From assembly GCF_028330525.1 (NCBI RefSeq), contig NZ_JAQMSD010000175.1:1-64000 (forward strand): a DNA stretch of 64,000 nt, read 5' to 3'. Shown in pieces: positions 8,256 to 19,578 of this stretch. The translations under genes were made by a program, and so were the position numbers. Source of the DNA: Spirulina sp. CS-785/01. GTDB taxonomy: Bacteria; Cyanobacteriota; Cyanobacteriia; Cyanobacteriales; Spirulinaceae. The notes under the pieces were generated by a model that did no database searches, was not told where the DNA came from, and was given only the letters and a program-made list of their open reading frames with translations. How positions within the stretch are numbered: position 1 is the first letter of the stretch; each line of letters starts with the position of its first letter.

Positions 8256-9065
8256 TTAATTTTTAAACCATTGTTGAATAAAACCCCGTCCGAGGCTTTC
8301 TTGTCCCCCAATTTGAATAATGTCACTCTGCTGGAGTAATTGTTTAAAATCTCGTTCTGCATCAGCACTTGTGCCATTACTCTGGGCAGTTGTTCCCCAA
8401 GGGAAATACATTAAAGTATCCGGGGGAATGGCCTCCTCATAGCGAAATCCTCCCTCCACGGTTTTATGTTCATCGAGTTTAATTTTCACTTGTCGCCATA
8501 GTCCCATTTGTATTAACGTGGCACAATGGCGATCAGGTAAAATCATCACTCGTTCAATGCCTTTCGCTTCTGGACTTTGGGGGACAAATTCTTTCCAGTT
8601 AGAAAAGTCTTTTAACTCTGAAGCCTTTAATAAGGCATCTTTGAGGTAAACATTAGAATTTTCCTGTTTGAAATTACAACTATATGCGTCGGGAATGGTC
8701 ATTTCTGGATTATTCCACTTTGCCCAACGAGTGAGGAGTAAGGGGGAACTAATCCACACGACTCCATGACTGAGTGAGGGAATCGGCAACCAGAGAATTG
8801 ACCCATCGCCAATCCAAATTTTACCTTGGGTTAAATTCTCACTGCCATCGGAAGTTTTTCCCTCTTTTAGTTCATTTCCAAACAAGCGATCGCGCTTTAC
8901 CTGATCGGTTTCACTCGACCGAATTTTCCCCCGTAAGGTACTCGATGGAATATAAGGAAAATTAGTATGCGATTCACGGGCAATCCCCACTAAATTTCCC
9001 TCTTGGGTTGTTCCTCCGGTATGTAACGGAGACAGTAAATACAAATAGACGGTGTGCATATTCAT
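8256..9065 (-). CDS. cmr4: Cmr4, Cas7 backbone subunit and target-RNA nuclease
   Basis: A 269-residue RAMP protein. The start LYLLSPLHTGGTTQEGNLVGIARE and the glycine-loop helix YIPSSTLRGKIR are hallmarks of Cmr4, and the C-terminus ends with the glycine-rich IQIGGQESLGRGF. Cmr4 forms the crRNA-binding filament and cuts target RNA at 6-nt spacing using a conserved Asp in a loop near the N-terminus; the exact residue cannot be assigned without alignment. It lies between the CARF-HEPN gene and cmr5 and is transcribed with them. Confidence 0.93.
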   Translation of the reverse strand: MNMHTVYLYLLSPLHTGGTTQEGNLVGIARESHTNFPYIPSSTLRGKIRSSETDQVKRDRLFGNELKEGKTSDGSENLTQGKIWIGDGSILWLPIPSLSHGVVWISSPLLLTRWAKWNNPEMTIPDAYSCNFKQENSNVYLKDALLKASELKDFSNWKEFVPQSPEAKGIERVMILPDRHCATLIQMGLWRQVKIKLDEHKTVEGGFRYEEAIPPDTLMYFPWGTTAQSNGTSADAERDFKQLLQQSDIIQIGGQESLGRGFIQQWFKN

Positions 9066-9119
9066 AGACTTTTTGACCTACAATTGAATAATTTTTGCAG
9101 AATTTGGACAAGACAATCA

Positions 9120-10700
9120 TTACAGCACATGGGCTGATTCTTCTTTTAACGTTTGTATTCCCCAATCAGACAGCGATTTGAGCAAAGAGGTTTCAGGAAT
9201 CTGCCAATGGGGACTGGCAATTTTTTGGATAACCTCTCGCCAAAGTAGTACAATTTGCTGAGTTTCTTGTAAGTTTTCTGACAGTAAATTCTGTTGTTCC
9301 CATAGTCGTTCTAAATCATTTCTTGTAATCGGTTTTGCTTGATGGACAATATCATTACGACTGAGCCGAATCTCATTCAATAATTTAACATAGGGATTAT
9401 TTCGGGATAAATTATCTCGCCTTTGCCAAGCCTCAATGAGTTCTTTAATGGTGGGATCATAAGGACGGCGATTCATATCCCAATAATCTGGAATTGAAAT
9501 TAAACCTAGTTCAATCCAATTCTCTTGTTGATGGCGTAAATAAAGTAACCGTTCTAGGGTTTGTGCTAACTGCATAAAGGCAGTTGTGTAGTTATTTTGA
9601 GTGAGTTGTAATTCAATGAGAAAAAAGGTTTCTAAGGTGGCTTGTACAGCATCTTGACGGGTTTCTAATAACTGGTTTCGCCATTGCTGCACCCTTGCCC
9701 CACCTGCTAAATCTTCCAAATTCCTACTTCTCAGCCACCCCGTTTCAAAGTTACGATTATTTAAAAACGGTTCAATTTCCCAGTTGGTGACATTGGCTAA
9801 ATAACCCGCCAATTGATAAAGAACCCGATGGCGGAGTTGATGGGCTTGTAGTAAAATTTGACAGGTGCGAAAATCTCCCTTTTCCCAAATGGTGATGATT
9901 TGTTGCCGTTCCACAGGCCAAAAATATTCACTGACGGCAAAGAGTTCGTATTGGCTGGCAGTTTGGGCAGAACGCTTCCCGTTAGCCCCCTCGACATAGA
10001 GGGTTTGAGGTTCGATGGGGTTGGCATTCAGAACTTGGACTTGTCGCACTAAAGCCGCCGCACAAATTTCCAAACTTTCTGCGATCGCCGGAACAGCCCC
10101 TTTATTTTCCACCAGAAAGACCGGAGGGTCTTCCCGACTAGGTAATGCTTCCACCGCAAGGGGAAAGATAAACCCCTCCAATTCTTGGCGGATCAATTCC
10201 CGTTTATTGGCTGCAACGATAGGGGCAACCACATCCACTTGCACCCCAGGCCAAGTTTGCTCAATTTTCCCCTTCATCAGTTCCGCCAACCAGAGTGTAT
10301 CAGCGCGACGGTAGTTCCAGGGGGTACTTTCGGGCTGATTAGTTGCCCAGAGGATAATATGCTTTAATCCCTTGGGGACGGATTCTGCAATGATAGGGTC
10401 ATCGAGGAGTAAGCGCACCGCAGTAAAATCCCCGCCTAGCCACTCTGTACAATAGTCCCAATAGCGTTGTCCTAAATGGCGGACACTCCAAAAATAAGCG
10501 GGTTTGTTTTCCTCGTGATACTTGCGTTCGATTTGCAGTTCTCGGTATAGTTCGTTGATATGGGGGGGATGTCCGCGATCGCTATCGGCCCCAAAGCAAC
10601 GGACTATCCCATCTTGACAAAGCCAACCGACTTGTCTTGTGCCAACTGTAATAATTAACGTATCAACGCGATCGACTTGGGTAAGTTTAGACGGGTTCAT
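9120..10700 (-). CDS. CARF-HEPN ribonuclease, Csx1/Csm6-like, probably activated by cyclic oligoadenylate
   Basis: A 526-residue protein with the start set at the ATG at 10700, because the longer frame would overlap cmr3 by about 100 bases. Residues about 10-240 form a CARF-like Rossmann domain: VDTLIITVGTRQVG resembles CARF motif 1, ILWATNQ and RRADTLWLAELM fit the TDQ...DT region, and NKGAVPAIAESL corresponds to the TGGTP segment. The C-terminal helical half ends in a HEPN RNase motif RNDIVH (R-x4-H, Arg about 448, His about 453). Proteins of this design bind cyclic oligoadenylate from Cas10 and degrade RNA. It is embedded between cmr3 and cmr4, and Cas10 here has an intact GGDD, so a working cOA branch is likely. 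Confidence 0.82.
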   Translation of the reverse strand: MNPSKLTQVDRVDTLIITVGTRQVGWLCQDGIVRCFGADSDRGHPPHINELYRELQIERKYHEENKPAYFWSVRHLGQRYWDYCTEWLGGDFTAVRLLLDDPIIAESVPKGLKHIILWATNQPESTPWNYRRADTLWLAELMKGKIEQTWPGVQVDVVAPIVAANKRELIRQELEGFIFPLAVEALPSREDPPVFLVENKGAVPAIAESLEICAAALVRQVQVLNANPIEPQTLYVEGANGKRSAQTASQYELFAVSEYFWPVERQQIITIWEKGDFRTCQILLQAHQLRHRVLYQLAGYLANVTNWEIEPFLNNRNFETGWLRSRNLEDLAGGARVQQWRNQLLETRQDAVQATLETFFLIELQLTQNNYTTAFMQLAQTLERLLYLRHQQENWIELGLISIPDYWDMNRRPYDPTIKELIEAWQRRDNLSRNNPYVKLLNEIRLSRNDIVHQAKPITRNDLERLWEQQNLLSENLQETQQIVLLWREVIQKIASPHWQIPETSLLKSLSDWGIQTLKEESAHVL

Positions 10701-10741
10701 AGGACTGGGTTCAAGCAATAACAGGGTTAAACCAATTCGTT

Positions 10742-12399
<1,658 letters not shown>

Positions 12400-12447
12400 A
12401 TTTAAAAAAACAGAAAAAAATTGATAAGAATTGATCTGGGTTATGCC

Positions 12448-12471
12448 TAGGGCGTATGCAATATGCTCCTA
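12448..12471. repeat. Decayed interspersed palindrome downstream of cmr2
   Basis: An imperfect inverted repeat, arms TAGGGCGTAT and ATATGCTCCTA, sits in the 136-base gap between cmr2 and the uma2 remnant. A half-copy of a related element (TAGGGGCGCAATGC) follows near 12500. These resemble dispersed cyanobacterial repeats built on GTAGGGGCGTAT. Confidence 0.5.
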
Positions 12472-12535
12472 CAGAAATTGAGGATTTTTTAGGGTATCGT
12501 AGGGGCGCAATGCTGGTGCCCAAACTTGCTTTTGC

Positions 12536-15529
12536 TCATCCAAAAGGACTAAGTTCTTTTGAACCCACCTGGGAATTTCGGAGGACAAAAGCCGCTAATT
12601 TGAACCAGTTTTTCACCTCTTGCTCTAATTGTTTCTCTAATGTTTTCTCCCAAATTTTCTCTAAAAAGGCCGTTAATTGCTGAGTAAAACGCTCTTGTTT
12701 CTCATCATCCTTCAACACCTCTCGACGAGACACAAACGCCTGGACCCAAGGGGAAATAGCTGCCTTGTGCGGAACAGGATGTTGTTCCCATAATTGCGCC
12801 GCACTTTCAAATAATGCGGGTTCTAACTCTAAATTTAATAATGCTCGCCATTGGGCAAACGTCTCAAATTTAGTGGTCGCTTTGAGAATATTGCCGTTGC
12901 CGTAAATAACCCGGACTTGGACCGCATCTTTTTTATCTTCCTCCCCCTTCTCATTGATGCAGACATGATCTTTTGCGTCATCTTCCGCTTCCCAGAGGTT
13001 TTCTAAAGCAATAGCCAACGGTACACTATGATGAGCCATGACAAGGCCAAAACTAATAGTCGCCTTCTCTCCCATCGTGAACAAAGGACGGTCTGATAAG
13101 CCGTTAATAGGCGTTTTCGGTCGCCAATAGTCTCCCGTCTCATCAAACTCCCCGTGCGGGTCTTTATCCCCTTTAAAACACTGTCGCACATCCCACAGCC
13201 AACTGTCCCATTCCCAAAGGTTGGTATAAGCGAGGACATCATCTCCACCCCCATAAATTAACCGCCCCGCATAGCGTTGTTCGGTGAGATAGGGTAGAAG
13301 TTGGTTAGAAAAGTCGAGTAAAGCCCGACTGAGGGCATTATGGGTTGAGGGGCCCATACGTTTTTGCAGTTGTTTGAATTCCTCAAACTCTGGTTTCACG
13401 GGATCGGGAATAGTTAAGGTTTCGGGGAAATAGGCTTGATATTGCTTCATTTTCGTCCCTTTCAGCCAGTCCCCCATGCCATCCCCATCTCCGGCTGCTA
13501 AAACATACCAATTGGCCGGGTTATTATTGGGGTAATGGCGATCGATGCGCTGTTGTAGCTCATTGCGATAGCTGCGAACTTCCTCCTCTGGTAATTCCAA
13601 CTCCTCGACCAGCCAACCTGCATTTAAGACACGAGGATGATACTGGGAATACTGTTCATTGTCTGAAGTATCAATCCAAGGAATTCCCCAAGATTGGCTG
13701 ATGAGGTCAGGAATTTTCCGGTGATCTTGAATAATTTTCTGCTGAATATCTTGGCAAGCGTGACGAAAATGCTGGAGTTGTTCGGATGTTCCGGTTTTGA
13801 GAAAACCCGCTACTCCGGCAGTGAGGTCGGGATAAGACCCGGCTATATTGGTTTGACCTTGTTCGTTGTCTATCCCCAGTAAGTCGGGTAAAACTTTTTC
13901 TAAACCTCGTTTGACGGTTTCGGTGGCGTTTAATTCTTCAATGCCGTCAAATAATCCAGCATTTCTTGTCCAATAGTTGCGAGTCTCTCTTTCTGTTACC
14001 CAGTCTGTGAGTTCTCCTGCTTGGTTGCGTTTTTTCTGGTGGTCGGGATAGACGACAGACCCTAACCCAGAAATGGTCGAACGGGGGCCGAAGACGGTGG
14101 GAAGTTGCCAGTTACGGGCATTTTTGACTGCTGCTAGGCTATAGCGGTTTTGGTCGAAGATGGCGGCCCACCATGACCCCACATTGGCGGCACAGGGGTT
14201 GCGGTGTTGAGTCTCTTTGCGATGTTGTCCACTTTTACGGAGAAAGTCTAGTTCTTGTTGAAGGAAGAGTGCTTGCTTGCCGGTCAGTCCGTAGGCTTCA
14301 TTTTGCCGTTCACACCAATCTTGATCTTGTTGGGCTTTTTGTTGTGTGGCTTGGGGGGTATCGTCTTGATAAATTTCACTACTTTTGAGGGTTTCCCCTT
14401 CTTTACCGATGGGAACGGCAGTCCAGTAGATTTGCCATTGTGCTTCTAGCCAACTGGTCCAAGTTCTATCGGTTTCTTGTAGTTGTCTTGTCCAGTGGCG
14501 TTTCTCTTTTAAGTGGGTGAAGACAAGATGGGCAACTTGTCGCCATTCTTGCAATAAGGTGCTTTTGGCGGTTTGCATGGCGGCTGCGACTTTTTCTTTG
14601 GGCAGGATTAATAGGAGTACATTGGGGAAGCCAGCAGTGAGTAAGCTGCGATCGCTAGGTTGTTTGACCCATTCTCCAAATTCTTGTCTCAGCCAATGGT
14701 CGATTAAGGGTTGTTGGAACAAACTGGGATAAAGGAAGCAGTCGGGCCCGTATTGTTTGGCAAGAGTCCAGCAGACTTTGGCGGACAGGTAATGGAGTAA
14801 CCAAGACCCTGCCCAGAAGTCTCGCATTTTCCGACTGGCTTTGATCAGTTGTTGGACGGGGGAGAAGCTGAAGGTGGCTAGGTAGGCATGGGGGAGAGGC
14901 GCATTGGCTGGCCAAGGGTTGGCGAGAAGGTCTGGGGTGGCATTATAGCCGATGAATGCTCCTGCTAGGGCGGCGGTTAAGCTGGCATGACTCCAGATTG
15001 ATCCGTCGGGAAAGCGGGTTTCGGCGGGCAGGAGTAATAAAGATGGGTCATTAAAGTTTTGACAGGTGGTTTCGGGGAGGCAACGCCACAGCCACCAAAA
15101 CAGGCGTTTGGGGTCGTTTCTGATGGCGGTGGGGATACTATTTCGCAGGTCTTGTTCTTGCTGTTGGAGGTAGTTTTTACGGTTGCTGAGAATTTCTTGA
15201 TGGTGAGTTTCTGGGAGTTTAAGGTCTTGTTGTTCTCCTGAGAGGAGATGGCTAATTTTTAAGCCTTGGTCATTATAATTAACACTGGTATTGAGGTTAG
15301 CGATCGCGCCGCGATCGCTGGCAGAGGTAATATAATCGGCATTTTTCAGGTGCTGAAAGATTTTTCCGCTTTTGCTTTCAGGATTCCAGTTATTGTCTTT
15401 CCAGTCTGCCATGGCTTCTAGGTCGAGCCAGAAGCTATTATCACCGCGTCCGGTGTTGTTATGTAATCCTTTTAAGGCCGGGTCATGGAGAAGTCCCCAA
15501 ATTTTCGCTTGCCAATAGACATTGGACAT
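12536..15529 (-). CDS. cmr2: Cmr2/Cas10, large subunit and cyclic oligoadenylate synthase of type III-B
   Basis: A 997-residue Cas10. The N-terminus has KIWGLLHDPALKGLH, an HD motif at the place of the HD-nuclease domain. The central region YVLAAGDGDGMGDWLKG is the first Palm segment, and LIYGGGDDVLAYTN carries the GGDD cyclase motif (about residues 761-764) of the second Palm domain. GGDD converts ATP to cyclic oligoadenylate on target-RNA binding; the intact motif matches the CARF-HEPN effector encoded two genes downstream. It is the promoter-proximal gene of the minus-strand effector operon. Presence of an HD dipeptide does not by itself prove DNase activity. Length is within the family's usual range of 800-1000. 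Confidence 0.95.
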   Translation of the reverse strand: MSNVYWQAKIWGLLHDPALKGLHNNTGRGDNSFWLDLEAMADWKDNNWNPESKSGKIFQHLKNADYITSASDRGAIANLNTSVNYNDQGLKISHLLSGEQQDLKLPETHHQEILSNRKNYLQQQEQDLRNSIPTAIRNDPKRLFWWLWRCLPETTCQNFNDPSLLLLPAETRFPDGSIWSHASLTAALAGAFIGYNATPDLLANPWPANAPLPHAYLATFSFSPVQQLIKASRKMRDFWAGSWLLHYLSAKVCWTLAKQYGPDCFLYPSLFQQPLIDHWLRQEFGEWVKQPSDRSLLTAGFPNVLLLILPKEKVAAAMQTAKSTLLQEWRQVAHLVFTHLKEKRHWTRQLQETDRTWTSWLEAQWQIYWTAVPIGKEGETLKSSEIYQDDTPQATQQKAQQDQDWCERQNEAYGLTGKQALFLQQELDFLRKSGQHRKETQHRNPCAANVGSWWAAIFDQNRYSLAAVKNARNWQLPTVFGPRSTISGLGSVVYPDHQKKRNQAGELTDWVTERETRNYWTRNAGLFDGIEELNATETVKRGLEKVLPDLLGIDNEQGQTNIAGSYPDLTAGVAGFLKTGTSEQLQHFRHACQDIQQKIIQDHRKIPDLISQSWGIPWIDTSDNEQYSQYHPRVLNAGWLVEELELPEEEVRSYRNELQQRIDRHYPNNNPANWYVLAAGDGDGMGDWLKGTKMKQYQAYFPETLTIPDPVKPEFEEFKQLQKRMGPSTHNALSRALLDFSNQLLPYLTEQRYAGRLIYGGGDDVLAYTNLWEWDSWLWDVRQCFKGDKDPHGEFDETGDYWRPKTPINGLSDRPLFTMGEKATISFGLVMAHHSVPLAIALENLWEAEDDAKDHVCINEKGEEDKKDAVQVRVIYGNGNILKATTKFETFAQWRALLNLELEPALFESAAQLWEQHPVPHKAAISPWVQAFVSRREVLKDDEKQERFTQQLTAFLEKIWEKTLEKQLEQEVKNWFKLAAFVLRNSQVGSKELSPFG

Positions 15530-15875
15530 AATTCGATGCTCCTTTAGTCAGTAAACAGTAAACAGTAAGCAATAAGCAGTAAATAGTCAGCAGTTATTAG
15601 TAGGCAGTTATTAGTAATCAGTAATCTGACACTGAGCTTGTCGAAGTTTAGGACAAGTTTTGGTTGCTAGGGGGGCTTCATTTCAATGGGTGACTGCTTA
15701 GGACCCGCTATTTTGCCGGAAGCTAGGTTCTACCTTAGCAACTCTTTTAAGGAAATAGACCTTGAGGTAAGCATATTTTGATAGTTTGTTTTATTTTTCA
15801 ATAATTGGTTATAGGCAGTAACATTAATTCATTAAGTTATACGAAGAAGTATGAAGCAAGTCCCCTAGAGGGGCA
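15530..15875. other. Intergenic region upstream of cmr2
   Basis: About 345 bases with no convincing gene and no CRISPR repeats. Bases 15549-15627 are degenerate heptanucleotide repeats (CAGTAAA and AGTAATC variants). They are followed by the widespread motif CACTGAGCTTGTCGAAGT near 15632. The cmr operon promoter is expected here, but no confident -35/-10 pair was identified. Confidence 0.6.
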
Positions 15876-16334
15876 TTAACCTGGCTTTTTTGCCGAGGGT
15901 TTGCGTTTGGGGGAGGGGGGAGTCGAGGCCGACTGGAGTTGAGTGAGTACCGTTTGGGTGAATTGTTGGACTCGTTTTTGCTGTTCTGTGGGAAAGAATA
16001 GGATATGGATGGTTTGGCCGGAGTGAACGACTAAGCGTTCTCGTTTGATCAGGAAAAAGGCAATAATAAAAATGATTCCAATGATCCAAATGATGGTGAT
16101 TAGACCCACCCATAATAACCACCAAATGGGTCCAGAGACAATTTCGATACTGTCTATATTTTTTAAGGGGAGGTAGGTGGTTTTGGTTTCTAGGTTGAAG
16201 GCCGTTTTTTGTTGACTACATAGCATTTGGCCTTGTAATTCTAGTCGAATTGTTCCCCGTGTCGGAACAACAAAATTCCCGACGCTTTCTCCCAGTTTGC
16301 CTTGGAGTTGGGTGAGGGGTGCTTGGGTTCGCAT
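15876..16334 (-). CDS. Small membrane protein of unknown function
   Basis: A 152-residue protein. Residues 1-68 form a polar, beta-rich segment; residues about 68-95 are strongly hydrophobic (WWLLWVGLITIIWIIGIIFIIAFFLI), long enough for one or two membrane passes. The remaining 55 residues contain a predicted amphipathic helix and end in a Pro/Ser/Lys-rich tail. No family is recognised. The strong hydrophobic core and preserved frame support a real gene. It lies between the CRISPR operon and the methyltransferase and is not obviously part of either. Confidence 0.65.
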   Translation of the reverse strand: MRTQAPLTQLQGKLGESVGNFVVPTRGTIRLELQGQMLCSQQKTAFNLETKTTYLPLKNIDSIEIVSGPIWWLLWVGLITIIWIIGIIFIIAFFLIKRERLVVHSGQTIHILFFPTEQQKRVQQFTQTVLTQLQSASTPPSPKRKPSAKKPG

Positions 16335-16596
16335 GATCTCCGCTTCTGTGAGGGTTAGTTCTACTTTAAGGGAGGGGTGAGGGAAATGTCTTGAAAAAGA
16401 GCATATTTTATTGTTTTTGTGTGAAATTGAGGAGAGGTTTATGAGATGAGGGTTTTGGAGGTTAGAGGAGCAGGTTTTGTCTAGTTTTAAATATTGGCTT
16501 TTTTAGAGAGGCGGCAGTTAGTCTTTCCTGAATTTTCCTATATGAAAACGGTATGGAGGATATCCGCCTGTCAGAGAGTCTAACCCATCTCTCTCA

Positions 16597-16738
16597 TTAA
16601 AATCCAAACGCTAAAGTATCCAGCATATATTTGCTTTTCTCCCGACCAACCGCCATATAAATCTCTAACAAGTCCTGATAAGTCGTTTCGCCGCCGACCA
16701 ATGATTGCTTCTCGTGTTTTGTTACTAATAGTGGTCAT
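16597..16738 (-). pseudogene. Internally deleted restriction endonuclease relic behind the DNA methyltransferase
   Basis: Eight bases after the methyltransferase stop, an ATG at 16738 opens MTTISNKTREAIIG. In another frame, the stretch after it reads GGETTYQDLLEIYMAVG and ends DTLAFGF followed by TAA at 16597. The first piece looks like the start of a type II restriction enzyme and the second like its C-terminus, joined at GGTCGGCGG with a frame change. Only 142 bases remain, so the central several hundred bases appear deleted. The placement (MTase then REase, 8-base gap) is the usual R-M arrangement. The family name of the lost enzyme is not determinable here. Confidence 0.55.
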
Positions 16739-16746
16739 TATTCTGA

Positions 16747-18117
16747 TTAAATAAAGGGTAAAACTTCTTTTGCTAAGTGATAGACAACTGGAACTGAAAC
16801 AGCATTACCAAACTGATATTTAGCTTTATTTTCATTACTGAAAAGTTGAAAGTTGTCAGGAAAACCTTGTAATTTTGCGTAATCTTGAGCAGTTAAAGGC
16901 TTATAATTTCTCGGACTATAAATATTTTTAATAAAATCCTGCTTATAGGCTATTGGATTTTGGCATTTAAAAGGAACAGTTGCCACATAATCTCTAACAC
17001 CTGTTGCTGTTAAAGTTCCCACTGCATCTCCATGGGGTAAATAAATTTTGCAAACGCCATTAATACCAGATGAGATTTTAGAATTAGCAAATTTATAGCC
17101 TTTATTTTCTTTATTTTTTAAAACTCCTTTATCAATTAATTGATTAAGTTCTGAAACTTTTAAATCAGGAAGCAAGCCTTGTAATTGTTCAAAAGTTAGC
17201 GGATTACCATCTTTAGAACCATAGATTTTTTTTCGTCTATTTTTTAATAGGGTTTGACAGATTAGCTTTTCTCTAGGAGTAGTTGGAATTAAATCCCAAG
17301 AATGAATCGTTGAATGTCCATCTCGTATATCAGCAAACGTAAAAAAATCGTTTAATTCATCAGGTTTTTGAAATCTGCCTCTAGACGGTGGAACTTTTCC
17401 CGTTGAGTATAATACTTCGGGAGGAAATTTAGCTTTTTTTAACTCATAGGGTTCAAGTCCAGAGATCACATCATAGAGTTTCACTTTATGATTAAGCGGT
17501 TTTGGGAACGTAAACCCCCAACAATTCTCAAGTTTATCTTGAATTCCCACAATAAAAATTCTGTCTCGATCTTGCGGTAAACCAAAATCATAGGAATTCA
17601 GGACTTGGTATTTTACAATATAGCCTGATTCAGTAAAATTTTTGAAGATATACTCTAAACTACTACGGTTTCTCGGTTCAAGTAAACCTTTGACATTTTC
17701 AAAAATAAAGGCTTTGGGTTGATTGACTTTAACGAGACGGAAGACATCCAGCCACAATTTTCCCCGCGAATCTTCCAACCCTTTGAGTTTGCCAGCAATT
17801 GACCAAGGTTGACAAGGTACACCCCCCACCATTAAATCCACAGTAAACGGCAGCTTCCCAACTGCTTGAATATCACCTAAATCAATTTTGTCACTCTCTT
17901 TATTTTTAATAAAATTTTGCTGATAAACCTGAATCGCGTTTTTATCAACTTCTGAATACCCTAAACAAGTTCCTCCCAATTGTTCCAGAGGAATCCTAAC
18001 CCCCCCAATCCCCGCAAATAAATCAACAAACGTAAACTTTTTTTGGATACTTTTGGGATTGAGAGGTTGTAATAATTGAAATATATCTAACTGATTCGTT
18101 TCGGTACGGATTGCCAT
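16747..18117 (-). CDS. DNA (cytosine-5) methyltransferase, apparently orphan
   Basis: A 456-residue C5 methyltransferase with all main motifs in order: I FVDLFAGIGGVRIPLEQLGG, IV GGVPCQPWS with the catalytic Cys at about 102, VI FENVKG with Glu about 140, VIII QDRDRIFIVG, and X YQFGNAVSVPV. The stretch from about 210 to 380 is the target-recognition region and includes an insertion around NRRKKIYGSKDGNPLT. It transfers methyl from S-adenosylmethionine to cytosine in a specific DNA site that cannot be predicted here. The gene is A+T-rich relative to its neighbours, a sign of transfer. Its restriction partner directly downstream is reduced to a relic. Confidence 0.95.
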   Translation of the reverse strand: MAIRTETNQLDIFQLLQPLNPKSIQKKFTFVDLFAGIGGVRIPLEQLGGTCLGYSEVDKNAIQVYQQNFIKNKESDKIDLGDIQAVGKLPFTVDLMVGGVPCQPWSIAGKLKGLEDSRGKLWLDVFRLVKVNQPKAFIFENVKGLLEPRNRSSLEYIFKNFTESGYIVKYQVLNSYDFGLPQDRDRIFIVGIQDKLENCWGFTFPKPLNHKVKLYDVISGLEPYELKKAKFPPEVLYSTGKVPPSRGRFQKPDELNDFFTFADIRDGHSTIHSWDLIPTTPREKLICQTLLKNRRKKIYGSKDGNPLTFEQLQGLLPDLKVSELNQLIDKGVLKNKENKGYKFANSKISSGINGVCKIYLPHGDAVGTLTATGVRDYVATVPFKCQNPIAYKQDFIKNIYSPRNYKPLTAQDYAKLQGFPDNFQLFSNENKAKYQFGNAVSVPVVYHLAKEVLPFI

Positions 18118-18196
18118 TCGCTAGAATTTCTTGACTTAACCTATTGTAACTGGTCTGTAGGGTTATCTCAAAATTCTAGGCAATTCAAGTTAACCA

Positions 18197-19528
18197 TTAC
18201 TGGATCATCCGACACCCCCCCGACGGGACAAAAGTAATCCCCCGACGGACTGGTTTGGCCGGGAGACGGTTTTGTAACTGAAAGCGAGTTTCAGCCACCA
18301 TTGTCCCTAAAATAACCTGCATTTCAAACAACGCAAACGCCGCACCAATACAACTGCGACTCCCCCCACCAAAAGGGAAAAATTCATAGGCCGTAAATGT
18401 CCGATTTAAAAAGCGGTCTGGATTAAATTGATCAGACTGTTGAAACGTCCCTTCCCGATGATGAGCCAGATAAATATTCGGGACAACAATTGTGTCTTTT
18501 GTCAAGAGATAGTTATGAATTGTATAATCCTCTTGTAACACACGAGGTTGGGCAATAATCGCAATGGGATACGTCCGTAATGTCTCCTGACAAACTGCCT
18601 GTAAATAGGGCAACTGGCACAACTCATGGGGAGCAGCTTGAGTCCCCACTGTGTTCAACTCTTGCTCCAGTCGAGATAACACAACATCTTGACTATAAAT
18701 CCAGTAAAACGCCCAATCTAACGCCGATGCGGTGGTTTCATGGCCTAACAATAACAAAGTAATTAGTTGATCTCGCAACTCCTCATCAGTCATCCCCTGC
18801 CCCGCTTCATCCTCTGCCCTCAACAGTAAACTTAACACATCCATCCCCAAGTCTTCCTGCTGTTGGCGACGCTCCCGAATTTCTTGATAAATTAACTCAT
18901 CAATCTCCCGTTGTTGCTGTAAAAAATGTCCCCAAGGACTCCAAACCCCCAAATCTTTTTGTAAAGGGGGGAAAAAGAAACAAGTCGAATAAAGCGGCTG
19001 AGTAATTTCCTCTAATAACTGAGAAATTAACCCCTTTAACCGTTCATACCGTTGTCCTCGCCCTATACCAAACACTACCCTTAAAATAATATCTAGGGTA
19101 ATTTCTGCCAGATAGGGACGGAGACGAAAAACCCGCTTTTTCGGCAACCGAGAAAGGGTGTCTAAGGTAATGTCTTGAATAGTTTGCCCATAACTTTGTA
19201 AACTCTGCCCATGTAACGGGGGCATTAATAACTTACGCTGTCGTAGATGAGACGCACCATCTAACATAATCAACGACTGGGGCCCCGTCAACGGTCGAAA
19301 CACATCGGTTACTTTTCCCAAAGCAAAAGTCCCCCCAGGGGCCGTAAAGACTTGCTTCACGGCCTCTGGGTGGCTGACAAACACCACTGGAGGGGAGTCC
19401 AGTCCTAACACTCGCGTACTAAAAATGTCTCCGTAGCGTCGGGAAGACTTCTCAAAAAAGCGAATGGGGTTGAGGACTAACTGGAAAGTTTGCCAGAGGG
19501 GAGGGGTAGATAGACTAGAAACACTCAC
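18197..19528 (-). CDS. Cytochrome P450, CYP110-like
   Basis: A P450 of about 443 residues with the I-helix LLLGHETTASALDW, the K-helix ETLRTYP (ExxR) and the haem loop FFPFGGGSRSCIGAAFA with the thiolate Cys. The pattern fits the CYP110 family common in filamentous cyanobacteria, members of which hydroxylate fatty acids or terpenes; the substrate here is unknown. No ATG is available before the conserved core. Translation probably starts at GTG 19528 or TTG 19534. It is divergent from trpB with only about 45-50 bases between the starts, so the two promoters must be compact or overlap coding sequence. Confidence 0.92.
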   Translation of the reverse strand: MSVSSLSTPPLWQTFQLVLNPIRFFEKSSRRYGDIFSTRVLGLDSPPVVFVSHPEAVKQVFTAPGGTFALGKVTDVFRPLTGPQSLIMLDGASHLRQRKLLMPPLHGQSLQSYGQTIQDITLDTLSRLPKKRVFRLRPYLAEITLDIILRVVFGIGRGQRYERLKGLISQLLEEITQPLYSTCFFFPPLQKDLGVWSPWGHFLQQQREIDELIYQEIRERRQQQEDLGMDVLSLLLRAEDEAGQGMTDEELRDQLITLLLLGHETTASALDWAFYWIYSQDVVLSRLEQELNTVGTQAAPHELCQLPYLQAVCQETLRTYPIAIIAQPRVLQEDYTIHNYLLTKDTIVVPNIYLAHHREGTFQQSDQFNPDRFLNRTFTAYEFFPFGGGSRSCIGAAFALFEMQVILGTMVAETRFQLQNRLPAKPVRRGITFVPSGGCRMIQ

Positions 19529-19578
19529 AGACAAAACACTATAATAAAAACTCGTGACAAGCCTATTTTCCCAAAATC

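Noticed and set aside
15549-15627. Possible CRISPR array upstream of cmr2
   Set aside because: The repeats are degenerate seven-base units without spacers of constant length.
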